Source: JANYHF01 sp031393505
GTDB lineage: Bacteria > Pseudomonadota > Alphaproteobacteria > Rhizobiales > Hyphomicrobiaceae
Direction of reading: 5' to 3'
DNA length: 64,000 nucleotides
Assembly (NCBI GenBank): GCA_031393505.1
Contig: JANMVX010000270.1
Span: 1 to 64,000, forward strand
Numbering within the stretch: position 1 is the first letter of the stretch; every line of letters begins with the position of its first letter. The notes below the pieces were generated by a model. That model had not been told where the DNA came from and searched no databases. It saw only the letters and a program-made list of their open reading frames with translations. This document shows positions 1 to 7,967 of the stretch, one piece after another. Made by a program: the position numbers and the translations under genes.

Positions 1-15
1 CGCGCCCTACCAGAT

Positions 16-102
16 GCGGTCATGGCGGAATTGGTAGACGCACTAGCTTGAGGTGCTAGCGGGCGAAAGCTCGTGGAGGTTCGAGTCCTCTTGGCCGCAC
101 CA
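16..102 (+). tRNA. tRNA-Leu (anticodon GAG)
   Basis: A complete cloverleaf can be folded. The acceptor arm is GCGGTCA paired with TGGCCGC with one G-T wobble, followed by discriminator A and an encoded CCA (100-102). The anticodon stem is CTAGC/GCTAG around the loop TTGAGGT, giving anticodon GAG at 50-52. A long variable arm and the T-loop GTTCGAGTC are present. The long class II variable arm fits leucine. The PPOX gene starts about 50 bases downstream. Confidence 0.95.
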
Positions 103-155
103 ACGTTTCCCCGATAGACTGTCGTCGCGCTTCCTCCAACAGCAGCGAGATAGTC

Positions 156-788
156 ATGGCCGGTCAAGAGATCAATGCCGCGTTACGCGACCTCTATCCG
201 CAGGCCCAGGGCCTTGCGGTCGCCAAAACCCAGCCCAAGCTCGATAAGCATTCGCGCGCCTTTATCGCCCGCTCGCCGTTCCTGTGCATCGGCACGGCGG
301 ACGCCTCGGGCCGCGCCGACGTTTCGCCGCGCGGCGATCCCGCCGGTTTTGTGCTGGTGTTGAACGATCAGACGCTGCTGATCCCGGATCGGCCCGGCAA
401 CAACCGGCTCGATACCATGGAGAACATTGTCGCCAATCCGAATGTCGGCCTCTTGTTTTTCATCCCCGGCCTGGAAGAGACGCTGCGCGTCAACGGTTTG
501 GCGCGGATTATCGACGATGCGGCCAAGCTCGCCCCGGCCGAGGTCAACCGCAAGACGCCCAAGGCCGGCATCGAGGTGCGTGTCGAGGAGGTGTTCCTGC
601 ACTGCGCTAAGGCGCTGAAGCGGTCCAAGCTATGGGACCCTAGCCAGCATGCTGAGCGCGGAGAGTTTCCCAGCATCGCCCGGATCATCCTGGAACAGAC
701 GAGTGCGGCCGGGGCGGCGCCGAGCGAGGCGGTCGTGGCCGAGAGCGATGCGTTCGTGGAAGATGATTACAAGAACAATATGTATTGA
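156..788 (+). CDS. Pyridoxamine 5'-phosphate oxidase (PPOX)-family FMN-binding protein
   Basis: A 210-residue protein with the split-barrel flavin fold of the PPOX class. Residues about 35-75 hold the strand pattern FLCIGTADASGRADVSPRGD followed by a glycine-rich turn. Residues 80-120 hold the RPGNNRLDTMENI and NPNVGLLFFIPG motifs typical of the DR_2398/MSMEG_1061-like subgroup. Such proteins bind FMN or F420 and are annotated as probable oxidoreductases; the substrate is unknown. The ATG at 156 follows tRNA-Leu closely and no other start fits better. The gene looks intact and soluble, and has no obvious operon partner. Confidence 0.85.
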   Translation: MAGQEINAALRDLYPQAQGLAVAKTQPKLDKHSRAFIARSPFLCIGTADASGRADVSPRGDPAGFVLVLNDQTLLIPDRPGNNRLDTMENIVANPNVGLLFFIPGLEETLRVNGLARIIDDAAKLAPAEVNRKTPKAGIEVRVEEVFLHCAKALKRSKLWDPSQHAERGEFPSIARIILEQTSAAGAAPSEAVVAESDAFVEDDYKNNMY

Positions 789-795
789 GGGAGCT

Positions 796-905
796 GGTGT
801 CAGGACCTTGCGTTTCACAAGTGTCTGACACCCAGTTATTGGCCAGACCATCACACGGCAGAGTACTGGGTGTCAGGCACTTACGAGCCGTAAGTTCCTG
901 ACACC
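796..905. repeat. Palindromic repeat, family A (GGTGTCAG...CTGACACC), copy 1
   Basis: Two adjacent hairpins, 796-832 and 868-905. Each begins GGTGTCAGG and ends CTGACACC, and they are joined by a linker flanked by CCCAGT/ACTGGG, so the whole unit can fold as a compound palindrome. The same arrangement recurs at 19111-19252, and a single hairpin at 48159-48235. It lies between genes and resembles REP-type elements, which in other bacteria are moved by a RAYT transposase. No such transposase is in this window. Confidence 0.8.
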
Positions 906-923
906 GGCCCACGACATACGAAA

Positions 924-1178
924 AATGTAGGTTGGGTTAGCGCGCCAGGGTCCATCGGATGGATCTCGGACGGCTGTTCGCGCGTAACCCAACGGTCCCG
1001 GGCGGTGGCGTTGGGTTACGCGCGGAATGAAGACCTCCCACACGGTCGACCGTTCGGGCCGCGCTAACCCAACCTACATTCTGGCTGACGAATGGCGTAG
1101 GTTGGGTCAAGCTTTGCGCGACCCAACACCCAAGAGCGCCGTTGCCAAATGTTGGGTCGCGCAAGGACTTGATCCAAG
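924..1178. repeat. Palindromic repeat cluster, family C (GTAGGTTGGGTTAGCGCG)
   Basis: Nested inverted repeats. The outer arms at 926-944 and 1060-1079 (ATGTAGGTTGGGTTAGCGCG and its complement) enclose inner arms GCGCGTAACCCAACG and CGTTGGGTTACGCGC around 980-1023. A second, related unit with GTTGGGTC/GACCCAAC arms follows at about 1098-1178. Together with family A this fills the roughly 400-base gap between the PPOX gene and the end of the peptidase gene. No coding potential was seen here. Confidence 0.75.
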
Positions 1179-1190
1179 CTGCACGCTGCT

Positions 1191-2000
1191 TTAACGGGTG
1201 CGTCGGTCCAAGTCCGAAACCACAACACCTTGTTCGATAGTCCAACCAAGGTCCGTGGTACGTTTGAAGTCACTGTACTTCACGCGATAGTTTGTTCTCG
1301 TTCGGCGATACACATTCGGATCGTCGCCCGGAATTGCATCCAAAGTCGACCAAGCGACTTGTTGCTCGGTCGGTCGAGTAGATGTGAAAGTCACAGGCTT
1401 AGCTGATCTGACGCTCTCAATCAGCTCAGCAAATGGGAGTTCTGGTTTCTTGGCGTTGCGGGATTTGACCTCGGCAAACCGATACTGCGCAGACTCTTTG
1501 CTGACGCCGCATTTGGCGGCTAGTTGAACCGGGTCTAAACATGCCATGACGATGTGCGTAGGCATCAAAGCGCAAGCAGCAAAATACTTGGCCTGGTGCT
1601 CCGCAGATTCGCTAGCTGAGCGAAACGACTTGAGCAGATTTCCTGCTTGGAGCCTCGCGGCGGGAGCAGGATGCCCCAGCAGCAAATGCGCGAGTTCATG
1701 AAAAAGTGTCATCGTTGATCGCGGTACGTTCGCTTCGATCTGTTCGCGAATAGATTTCTTGATATGGATGCTTTTCGCCTTTGGAAAGGCGCGAGCCTCA
1801 GCATTACCCATTTCGTTGTCCGGGCGTACAACGATAGTTATGCCCTGCAGCGCTGGCGTCTCTTCAATGAACTTGTCCAGATTTGTGATGCGCGGCATTG
1901 GATTCCCAGTGCCCGCTATTTTAGCGTGCAAGGCTTCAGCAACTCGTTCGATATCAGCGTTGCTTCGGCGTGGCACGCCATAGTCATCGGTTTGGTCCAT
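1191..2000 (-). CDS. ImmA/IrrE-type metallo-endopeptidase
   Basis: A 269-residue protein. The zinc-peptidase motif HELAH (residues 101-105) sits in MTLFHELAHLLLGH, and a downstream helix SAEHQAKYFAACALMP carries the third-ligand region typical of the COG2856 (ImmA/IrrE) family. Relatives cleave phage-type or stress repressors. The N-terminal 60 residues carry no recognisable helix-turn-helix. A strong Shine-Dalgarno (AAGGAGGT) precedes the ATG. Base composition is visibly less GC-rich than the flanks, suggesting acquisition. A small basic protein gene lies just upstream on the same strand. The substrate repressor is not identifiable here. Confidence 0.85.
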   Translation of the reverse strand: MDQTDDYGVPRRSNADIERVAEALHAKIAGTGNPMPRITNLDKFIEETPALQGITIVVRPDNEMGNAEARAFPKAKSIHIKKSIREQIEANVPRSTMTLFHELAHLLLGHPAPAARLQAGNLLKSFRSASESAEHQAKYFAACALMPTHIVMACLDPVQLAAKCGVSKESAQYRFAEVKSRNAKKPELPFAELIESVRSAKPVTFTSTRPTEQQVAWSTLDAIPGDDPNVYRRTRTNYRVKYSDFKRTTDLGWTIEQGVVVSDLDRRTR

Positions 2001-2102
2001 ACAACCTCCTTGGAGTGTCTCATCAGCAAACCCGCAGGTGTGGCTTAAATTGATTGCGGGTCGGGCCTCGATGACATTGACCTGAACTCTGCAATCGCGT
2101 TG

Positions 2103-2276
2103 CTATTTTTCCTTACGAACTCCCTTGAACGGCGTGTGATCCTTCTTGCCGTCCATGAATTTTCCGGTATCGGCATCACGCTTGGTCCAAGTGTCGGTCT
2201 TGGGATTGAGTACTTGACTTCGGTCCTTGACAGCTCCGTTACGATGTCCATCGCCTTTGGGCGGATTTGTTGCCAT
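2103..2276 (-). CDS. Small basic conserved hypothetical protein
   Basis: A 57-residue, lysine- and asparagine-rich protein starting MATNPPKGDGHRNGAV. The pattern SQVLNPKT..W.KRD..TGKFMD recalls small uncharacterised bacterial proteins. I know no function for them. The start chosen at 2276 has an AAAGG ribosome site about eight bases upstream; a longer reading to 2333 is possible but has no good site. It lies about 50 bases after nrdJ and about 100 bases before the ImmA/IrrE-type gene on the same strand, so it could be co-transcribed with either. Confidence 0.6.
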   Translation of the reverse strand: MATNPPKGDGHRNGAVKDRSQVLNPKTDTWTKRDADTGKFMDGKKDHTPFKGVRKEK

Positions 2277-2329
2277 AATTGTGCCTTTCAATTGATCTTC
2301 GACGCCAACTATTGCTTCTTTCACAAACC

Positions 2330-5300
2330 TCAACTACACCCACTCGTCCCACCACAAGTATCGCACTTCATGCACGTCCCATTGCGCACCAGCGTGAAAT
2401 TCCCGCATTCGCCGCAGCTGTCGCCTTCGTAGCCCTTTAGGCGCGCTTCAGCGGCGCGATGGCCGGCGATGACGGCTTTTGGAGCGGGAGCCGTTGCAGA
2501 TTGCGGGGATGTCTCTAGAGCCAGCGACCCCATCGTGACGGCGCCCGTCGCCGATGCCGTGTTCGCCGCCGGATAGGCGGTGCGCAGACCATCCTGCAGC
2601 GCCGTGACTGGCATGTTGGCGAACGCCACCGCCGCCCCCTCGGCGGGACCGCGCGGCACGATCCGCCCGACCATCTGGCCGCGGGTAAAGCCGTGACTGA
2701 CGACGCGGGTCGCCGGAAGCGCCGGTTTCTCGACGCGCCCCGGTTCGGCTGGGCCGACGTCGGTGTCGCTGTAGTTGTCCGGTTCGACATGGGCGAGGTC
2801 GTTGCGGGCGAGGTAGGACACCGCCAGCTCGCGGAAAATGTAGTCCAGTACGCTGGTCGCGTTCTTGATCGTTTCGTTACCCTGCACCAATCCGGCCGGT
2901 TCGAACCGTGTAAAGGTGAAGGCGTCGACGTACTCTTCCAGCGGCACGCCGTACTGAAGCCCGAGCGAGATCGCAATCGCAAAATTGTTCATCAGGGAGC
3001 GGAAGGCTGCGCCCTCCTTGTGCATGTCGATGAAGATCTCGCCGATGCGGCCGTCCTCGTATTCGCCGGTGGTGAGATACACTTTGTGCCCGCCAACCGT
3101 GGCCTTTTGCGTGTAGCCTTTGCGACGGCCCGGCAGCTTTTCGCGCGACCGCACCTGCTCGATGATGCGCTCCACGATGCGCTCGGCAGCCGCCGTCGCC
3201 CGCACGGTTGCGGGGTGTGCGGACGAGAGCAGCATCTCGGGCGCGTCCTCGTCGTCCTCGACGGCGGCCATCACCGACGCCGAGAGCGGCTGGCTCAATT
3301 TGGAACCGTCACGGTAGAGAGCATTGGCTTTCACACCCAGCTTCCACGACAGCTGGTATGCCGCTTTGCAATCCTCGACCGTGGCGTCGTTGGCCAGGTT
3401 GATGGTTTTGCTGATGGCGCCGGAGATGAACGGCTGCGAGGCCGCCATCATGCGGATGTGGCTGTCCACGGAGAGATAGCGTTTGCCTTTACGGCCGCAC
3501 GGATTGGCGCAGTCGAACACGGGCAGATGCTCGTCCTTCAGGCCCGGCGCGCCTTCCAGCGTCATCGCTCCGCAGCAATATTCATTGGCCGCGTCGATGT
3601 CCTTGCGGGAAAAACCGATCTCGGCCAGCAGTTCGAAATCAGGCGCATTCAGACGATCGGGCGGGATTTTCAGCGTCGAGGTGCAGAACTCCTCGCCGAG
3701 CGTCCACTTGTTGAATACGAATTTGATGTCAAAAGCAGTTGCCAGCGAGCCTTCGACGATGGCGATCTTTTCCGGCGTAAACCCCTTCTTGAGCAGCGCG
3801 TCGTGATTGATGCCGGGGGCAGTCTTCAACGTGCCGTTGCCGACCGCGTAGGAGATCATGGCCTTGGCCGCGGCTTCGGAATAGCCGAGTTTTGCCAACG
3901 CTTCCGTTACGGTCTGGTTGATGATCTTGAAGTAGCCGCCGCCGGCCAGCTTCTTGAATTTGACCAGCGCAAAGTCGGGTTCGATGCCGGTGGTGTCGCA
4001 ATCCATGACCAGGCCGATGGTGCCGGTGGGGGCGACGACGGAGGCCTGCGCGTTGCGATAGCCGTGCTCCTGGCCCAGTTCCAGCGCGCTGTCCCACGCC
4101 TTGCGGGCGGCGGCAATGAGCCGGGCATCCGGGCACGAGCCTGAGTCCAGCGGGACGGGCGTGGTCGCCAGTTTCTCGTAGCCGCCCTCATGGCCATAGG
4201 CCGCGCGGCGGTGATTGCGCATGACGCGCAGCATGTCCTTGGAATTGTCCGTGTAGCCCGGAAACGCACCCAGCTCCTTGGCCATTTCGGCGGACGTCGC
4301 ATACGAAACGCCGGTCATGATCGCGCTCACCGCGCCGCAAATCGCGCGGCCGGATTCCGAGTCATAGGACAGGCCCGACGCCATCAGATACGCACCGATG
4401 TTGGCAAACCCCAGGCCGAGCGTGCGGTAGCGATAGCTCAGCTCTGCGATCTGACGCGACGGGAACTGCGCCATCATGACGGAGATTTCGAGCACCACGG
4501 TCCACAGGCGGACGGCGTGTTCGAAGGAGGGAATGTCGAAGTCGGAAGAAGAAAGTCGTGAAGTCGTGAAATCGCCAAATCGTGAAGTCGGGTCGCCCGA
4601 TTTGGCGATTTCACGATTTGGCGATTTCACGTCTTCTTGCCTAAATCGCATCAGATTCAACGACGCCAGATTGCACGCCGTATCGTCCAGGAACATATAT
4701 TCCGAGCACGGATTGCTGGCGCGGATCGGCCCCGAGCTGGCGCAGGTGTGCCAGTCGTTGATGGTGGTGTGGAACTGGATGCCCGGATCGGCGCAGGCCC
4801 AGGCGGCATGGCCGACCTTGTCCCACAGCTCGCGGGCTTTCAGCGTCTTGATGACATTGCCTTTTATGCGCCCGGTCAGGTTCCAGTCGCCATCGCTGTC
4901 GACGGCCTTGAGGAATTCATCGGTGACGCGTACGGAGTTATTCGAGTTCTGTCCGGCGACAGTTCTGTACGCCTCCGAATCCCAATCGGTATCGTAGGTG
5001 TCGAACTCGATGTCCTTGAAACCCTGTTTGGCGAACTGGATGACGCGCTGGATGATGTTGTCGTTGACCAGCGATTTCCGGGCCGCGCGGACTTCGCGCT
5101 TGAGCGCCGGGTTCTTGGTAATGTCGAAGCAGGCGTCGGCCTCGCCTTCGCAGTTCACGCAGGCCTTCATGATGGCCTTGAGGTGCCTTTGCACGATGCG
5201 CGAGCCCGTCACCAGGGCGGCGACCTTTTGTTCTTCCTTCACCTTCCAGTCGATATAGCTCTCGATATCGGGGTGATCGATATCAACCACCACCATTTTC

Positions 5301-6133
5301 GCCGCGCGCCGCGTGGTGCCGCCCGACTTGATCGCGCCCGCCGCCCGGTCGCCGATTTTCAGGAAGCTCATGAGGCCGGAAGACCGTCCGCCGCCGGACA
5401 GTTTTTCGCCTTCTCCACGCAAACGGGAGAAGTTAGAGCCCGTACCAGAACCGTATTTGAACAGCCGCGCCTCGCGCACCCACAAGTCCATAATGCCGTT
5501 GTCGCCGACGAGATCGTCTTCGACCGACTGAATGAAGCAGGCGTGGGGTTGGGGATGCTCGTAGGCGGACGTTGATTTGGTCAGCTGGCCGGTGGCGTGG
5601 TCGACATAGAAGTGGCCCTGGCCGGGGCCGTCGATGCCGTAGGCCCAATGCAGGCCGGTGTTGAACCACTGCGGCGAGTTCGGCGCGCACATCTGCATGG
5701 CGAGCATGTAGCGGTGCTCGTCGTAGAAGGCGCGCGCGTCGTCTTCGCTCGAGAAGTAATTGCCCTTCCAACCCCAATAGGTCCAGGTGCCGGCCAGCCG
5801 GTCGAACACTTGGCGCGCGTCGGTTTCGCCGCCCAGGCGCTCAGCCTCGGGGATCGTCGACATTGCGCGCTCATCGGCGACCGAGCGCCAGAGCCATGAG
5901 GGAACGCTGTTCTCTTCGATGCGCTTGAGCGCCTTGGGAACGCCGGCGCGGCGAAAATACTTCTGCGCCAGGATATCGGCAGCGACCTGGCTCCACTGCG
6001 CGGGAACGGCGAAACCGGCGTTGCGGAACACGATCGACCCGTCCGGGTTCTTGATCTCACTCACCGCCTGGCGGAACGCGATTTTCTGGTAGGCCGACTT
6101 GCCCGCTTCGGTGAAGTGACGATCGATCCGCAT
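2330..6133 (-). CDS. nrdJ: Adenosylcobalamin-dependent (class II) ribonucleoside-diphosphate reductase
   Basis: Reduces ribonucleotides to deoxyribonucleotides using coenzyme B12. The protein is about 1267 residues, the long alphaproteobacterial form. It shows the N-terminal reductase core (PNSPQWFNTG, GSGTGSNFSRLR, the NPCSEYMFLDDTACNLASLN region), the VVAPTGTIG segment, and a C-terminal cysteine-rich zinc ribbon (CGECGNF ... CMKCDTCGG). I start it at MRIDRHFTEAGK (6133), where a GGGGGAACG site precedes the ATG and where relatives begin; an upstream in-frame extension to 6289 looks like leader. Residues about 500-527 are an in-frame palindromic element (4552-4636) that interrupts the usual link between NLMRF and the FEHAVRLW helix. 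Confidence 0.95.
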   Translation of the reverse strand: MRIDRHFTEAGKSAYQKIAFRQAVSEIKNPDGSIVFRNAGFAVPAQWSQVAADILAQKYFRRAGVPKALKRIEENSVPSWLWRSVADERAMSTIPEAERLGGETDARQVFDRLAGTWTYWGWKGNYFSSEDDARAFYDEHRYMLAMQMCAPNSPQWFNTGLHWAYGIDGPGQGHFYVDHATGQLTKSTSAYEHPQPHACFIQSVEDDLVGDNGIMDLWVREARLFKYGSGTGSNFSRLRGEGEKLSGGGRSSGLMSFLKIGDRAAGAIKSGGTTRRAAKMVVVDIDHPDIESYIDWKVKEEQKVAALVTGSRIVQRHLKAIMKACVNCEGEADACFDITKNPALKREVRAARKSLVNDNIIQRVIQFAKQGFKDIEFDTYDTDWDSEAYRTVAGQNSNNSVRVTDEFLKAVDSDGDWNLTGRIKGNVIKTLKARELWDKVGHAAWACADPGIQFHTTINDWHTCASSGPIRASNPCSEYMFLDDTACNLASLNLMRFRQEDVKSPNREIAKSGDPTSRFGDFTTSRLSSSDFDIPSFEHAVRLWTVVLEISVMMAQFPSRQIAELSYRYRTLGLGFANIGAYLMASGLSYDSESGRAICGAVSAIMTGVSYATSAEMAKELGAFPGYTDNSKDMLRVMRNHRRAAYGHEGGYEKLATTPVPLDSGSCPDARLIAAARKAWDSALELGQEHGYRNAQASVVAPTGTIGLVMDCDTTGIEPDFALVKFKKLAGGGYFKIINQTVTEALAKLGYSEAAAKAMISYAVGNGTLKTAPGINHDALLKKGFTPEKIAIVEGSLATAFDIKFVFNKWTLGEEFCTSTLKIPPDRLNAPDFELLAEIGFSRKDIDAANEYCCGAMTLEGAPGLKDEHLPVFDCANPCGRKGKRYLSVDSHIRMMAASQPFISGAISKTINLANDATVEDCKAAYQLSWKLGVKANALYRDGSKLSQPLSASVMAAVEDDEDAPEMLLSSAHPATVRATAAAERIVERIIEQVRSREKLPGRRKGYTQKATVGGHKVYLTTGEYEDGRIGEIFIDMHKEGAAFRSLMNNFAIAISLGLQYGVPLEEYVDAFTFTRFEPAGLVQGNETIKNATSVLDYIFRELAVSYLARNDLAHVEPDNYSDTDVGPAEPGRVEKPALPATRVVSHGFTRGQMVGRIVPRGPAEGAAVAFANMPVTALQDGLRTAYPAANTASATGAVTMGSLALETSPQSATAPAPKAVIAGHRAAEARLKGYEGDSCGECGNFTLVRNGTCMKCDTCGGTSGCS
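4552..4636. repeat. Protein-embedded palindromic element, family F, in nrdJ
   Basis: GTGAAATCGCCAAATCG (4566-4582) is answered by its perfect complement CGATTTGGCGATTTCAC at 4598-4614 and again at 4614-4630. Read with nrdJ it adds EDVKSPNREIAKSGDPT and RFGDFTTSRL. The same motif is embedded in dnaE2 (53621-53751) in the same reading frame. It lies in a surface-loop position, and nrdJ stays open through it. Confidence 0.85.
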
Positions 6134-6639
6134 GCTCGTTCCCCCGGCGAAATCGCACGCGGGAACATTGCCCGGCGTTGCGCAAAATTGATCTGAAATG
6201 GCCCCCTCCGACTCGGGGTAAACCCGAAGCCGGCACGCAACGCAACGCGCACGCAAACGCATCCCGCTGATAATCGCGGGAGATGACAAAGCAACAGTGT
6301 GGCGACTAGGATTGGCCCCTTGCGACGGGGCGAAACTCGGCGGAATTACGCACCGCGACTGGCCTGAGACAGAACCTATGTCGATTCGGGCGGGCTGTCT
6401 CGATTATTCAGCATGTTGTGGTTTGTTGCATCGCCACCTACTACCTATAGATTTTTCGCGGGTACGGCTTGTGGAGGAGCTGTTGGTATTTCTGGCGGCC
6501 GGGGGCGGATTTGGGCGCTTGAAAGGCAGCATTGCGGCAATTGCGACACAGCCATGGGTAGTGGTCCCGGACCCTGGACAGGTGCGGCGGTGCGGTGCCA
6601 TATGGCCCCAGCACATCAACGGGCCGGAATCGATACGTC
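6134..6639. other. Divergent intergenic region between nrdJ and the NDUFA12 gene
   Basis: About 500 bases carrying the leaders of two divergent genes. I looked for a cobalamin riboswitch upstream of nrdJ; only a weak GCCACACTG resemblance exists and the B12-box is missing. A short hairpin (TCCCGC...GCGGGA, about 6265-6283) is visible. No convincing small gene or RNA was found. Confidence 0.5.
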
Positions 6640-7038
6640 ATGGGCATTTTCAGCGAAATTTTCGTCTGGTGGGGCGGCAACACCTGGGGCACGCGCTGGG
6701 AGACCATGCGGCACGGCAAGAAAGTTGGCGCGGACGACCAGGGCAACATCTATTACGTGCAGAAGCGCGGCATCGGCCCGCTGGGCGTGCCCCGTCGCTG
6801 GGTGGTTTACAAGAACTATGCCGAAGCCTCGCACATTCCGCCCGAATGGCACGGCTGGATGCATCACACGGTGGCCACGCCGCCGACGGAGGAAAAATAC
6901 ATCCCCCGGCCGTGGCAGAAACCCCACAAACCCAACATGACCGGCACGCGCGAAGCCTACCGTCCCGCCGGCAGCCTGCTCGGCGCGGGAAAACGCGCGG
7001 CGTCGACCTCCGACTACGTGCCCTGGAAGCCTGAGTGA
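6640..7038 (+). CDS. NADH:ubiquinone oxidoreductase subunit, NDUFA12 (B17.2) family
   Basis: A 132-residue accessory subunit of respiratory complex I, found in mitochondria and alphaproteobacteria. The signature WGGNTWGTRW...GKKVGADDQGN is followed by RRWVVYKN and the PPEWHGWMHHT segment. The C-terminus ends in the family's proline-rich tail (STSDYVPWKPE). The start at MGIFSEIF matches the family. Its stop overlaps the methyltransferase ATG by one base (TGATG). In relatives this gene usually follows accB-accC-aat-DUF2155; here that cluster lies about 40 kb away. Confidence 0.93.
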   Translation: MGIFSEIFVWWGGNTWGTRWETMRHGKKVGADDQGNIYYVQKRGIGPLGVPRRWVVYKNYAEASHIPPEWHGWMHHTVATPPTEEKYIPRPWQKPHKPNMTGTREAYRPAGSLLGAGKRAASTSDYVPWKPE

Positions 7039-7814
7039 TGACCGCCGCCCCGCCCAAATCGCTGGCGGATGCGCAGACCTGGGACGCCAAGGGCTACGCC
7101 CTGAACGCGCGGTTTGTCTCGGATCTGACCGGCGACGTTTTGGCGTGGCTTGCTCCCAAGCCCGGCGAGCGCATTCTGGATGTCGGCTGCGGCGATGGCG
7201 CCGTGACGGAAAAACTCGCGGCCGCCGGCTGCCAGGTGGTTGGCATCGATCCCAGCCCGTCCATGCTCGTGTCGGCCAAGATCCGAAAACTCGACGCCCG
7301 GCTCGGCGACGTGCTGACGATGGCGTTTGATTGTGAATTCGACGCTGTCTTCTCCAATGCCGTCCTGCATTGGGTGCGCAAGCCGGAGGCGGCCGCGCGC
7401 GCCATGCGCAAGGCGTTGAAGCCGGGCGGGCGCCTTGCGGCCGAATTCGGCGGGCATGGCAATGTTGCGGCTGTAGCGACAGCCCTTCGCGCGGCGGCAA
7501 AACTGCACGGCGGCGATGCTGGCCTGGCCGCCCCGTGGTTCTATCCGACGCCGGACGAATATTCCGCAATCCTCACAGCGGCCGGCTTCAAGGTCGAGCG
7601 CATCGGCCTGTTCCCGCGCCCAACCCCGCTGCCGACGGGCGTCGAAGGCTGGCTGGAGACCATGCGAAAACCGTTCTTCGACCAGTTCCCCGGCGAAAAG
7701 CGCGCCGAGGTGCTGGCCGACGTGCTTGAGTTGTTGCGGCCCTCGCTCTGCGACACCCACGGCAAATGGACCGCCGACTACGTGCGCCTGCGCGTCCTGG
7801 CGACGACGATTTAA
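7038..7814 (+). CDS. Class I SAM-dependent methyltransferase
   Basis: A 258-residue Rossmann-fold methyltransferase. Motif I is ILDVGCGDGAV (about residues 46-56), the acidic end of strand 2 is VVGIDPS, and the LKPGGRLAAEF post-motif III is present. It resembles trans-aconitate/biotin-type small-molecule methyltransferases, but the substrate cannot be told. The start overlaps the NDUFA12 stop (TGATG), which suggests translational coupling; an in-frame GTG one codon earlier is also possible. Confidence 0.85.
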   Translation: MTAAPPKSLADAQTWDAKGYALNARFVSDLTGDVLAWLAPKPGERILDVGCGDGAVTEKLAAAGCQVVGIDPSPSMLVSAKIRKLDARLGDVLTMAFDCEFDAVFSNAVLHWVRKPEAAARAMRKALKPGGRLAAEFGGHGNVAAVATALRAAAKLHGGDAGLAAPWFYPTPDEYSAILTAAGFKVERIGLFPRPTPLPTGVEGWLETMRKPFFDQFPGEKRAEVLADVLELLRPSLCDTHGKWTADYVRLRVLATTI

Positions 7815-7854
7815 CGCGCCACGTCGGCGCCGCGTTTGAATGGGATGGCGTTTG

Positions 7855-7889
7855 CGGCGTAGGGGCGACCCACGGGTCGCCCCGACGCC
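7855..7889. repeat. Short palindromic repeat, family D (GTAGGGGCGACCC)
   Basis: A hairpin GGGGCGACCC (7862-7871) / GGGTCGCCCC (7875-7884) with a three-base loop, flanked by GGCGT/GACGCC. It lies about 50 bases after the methyltransferase stop and could act as a transcription end without a T-run. A related half-copy at 43354-43390 lies inside a coding sequence. Confidence 0.65.
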
Positions 7890-7967
7890 ACTGAGCGACG
7901 TCGTATGCGCGATAGAATTGTTACATGATGCGCCTGACGCGATTCGACACCGGGAGCGCCTGACGAC

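Noticed and set aside
2693..4144. Long open frame on the plus strand opposite nrdJ (483 codons)
   Set aside because: It is the antisense of a strongly conserved NrdJ region; GC-rich third positions on the minus strand create it, and it has no recognisable domain or ribosome site.
4552..4636. Intein in NrdJ or DnaE2
   Set aside because: The inserted segments are only about 28 and 44 residues, lack splicing-domain residues (Cys/Ser at the start, HN at the end), and are palindromic DNA.
6134..6400. Cobalamin riboswitch upstream of nrdJ
   Set aside because: Only an imperfect GCCACTG-like string is present; the B12-box and the conserved core are missing.
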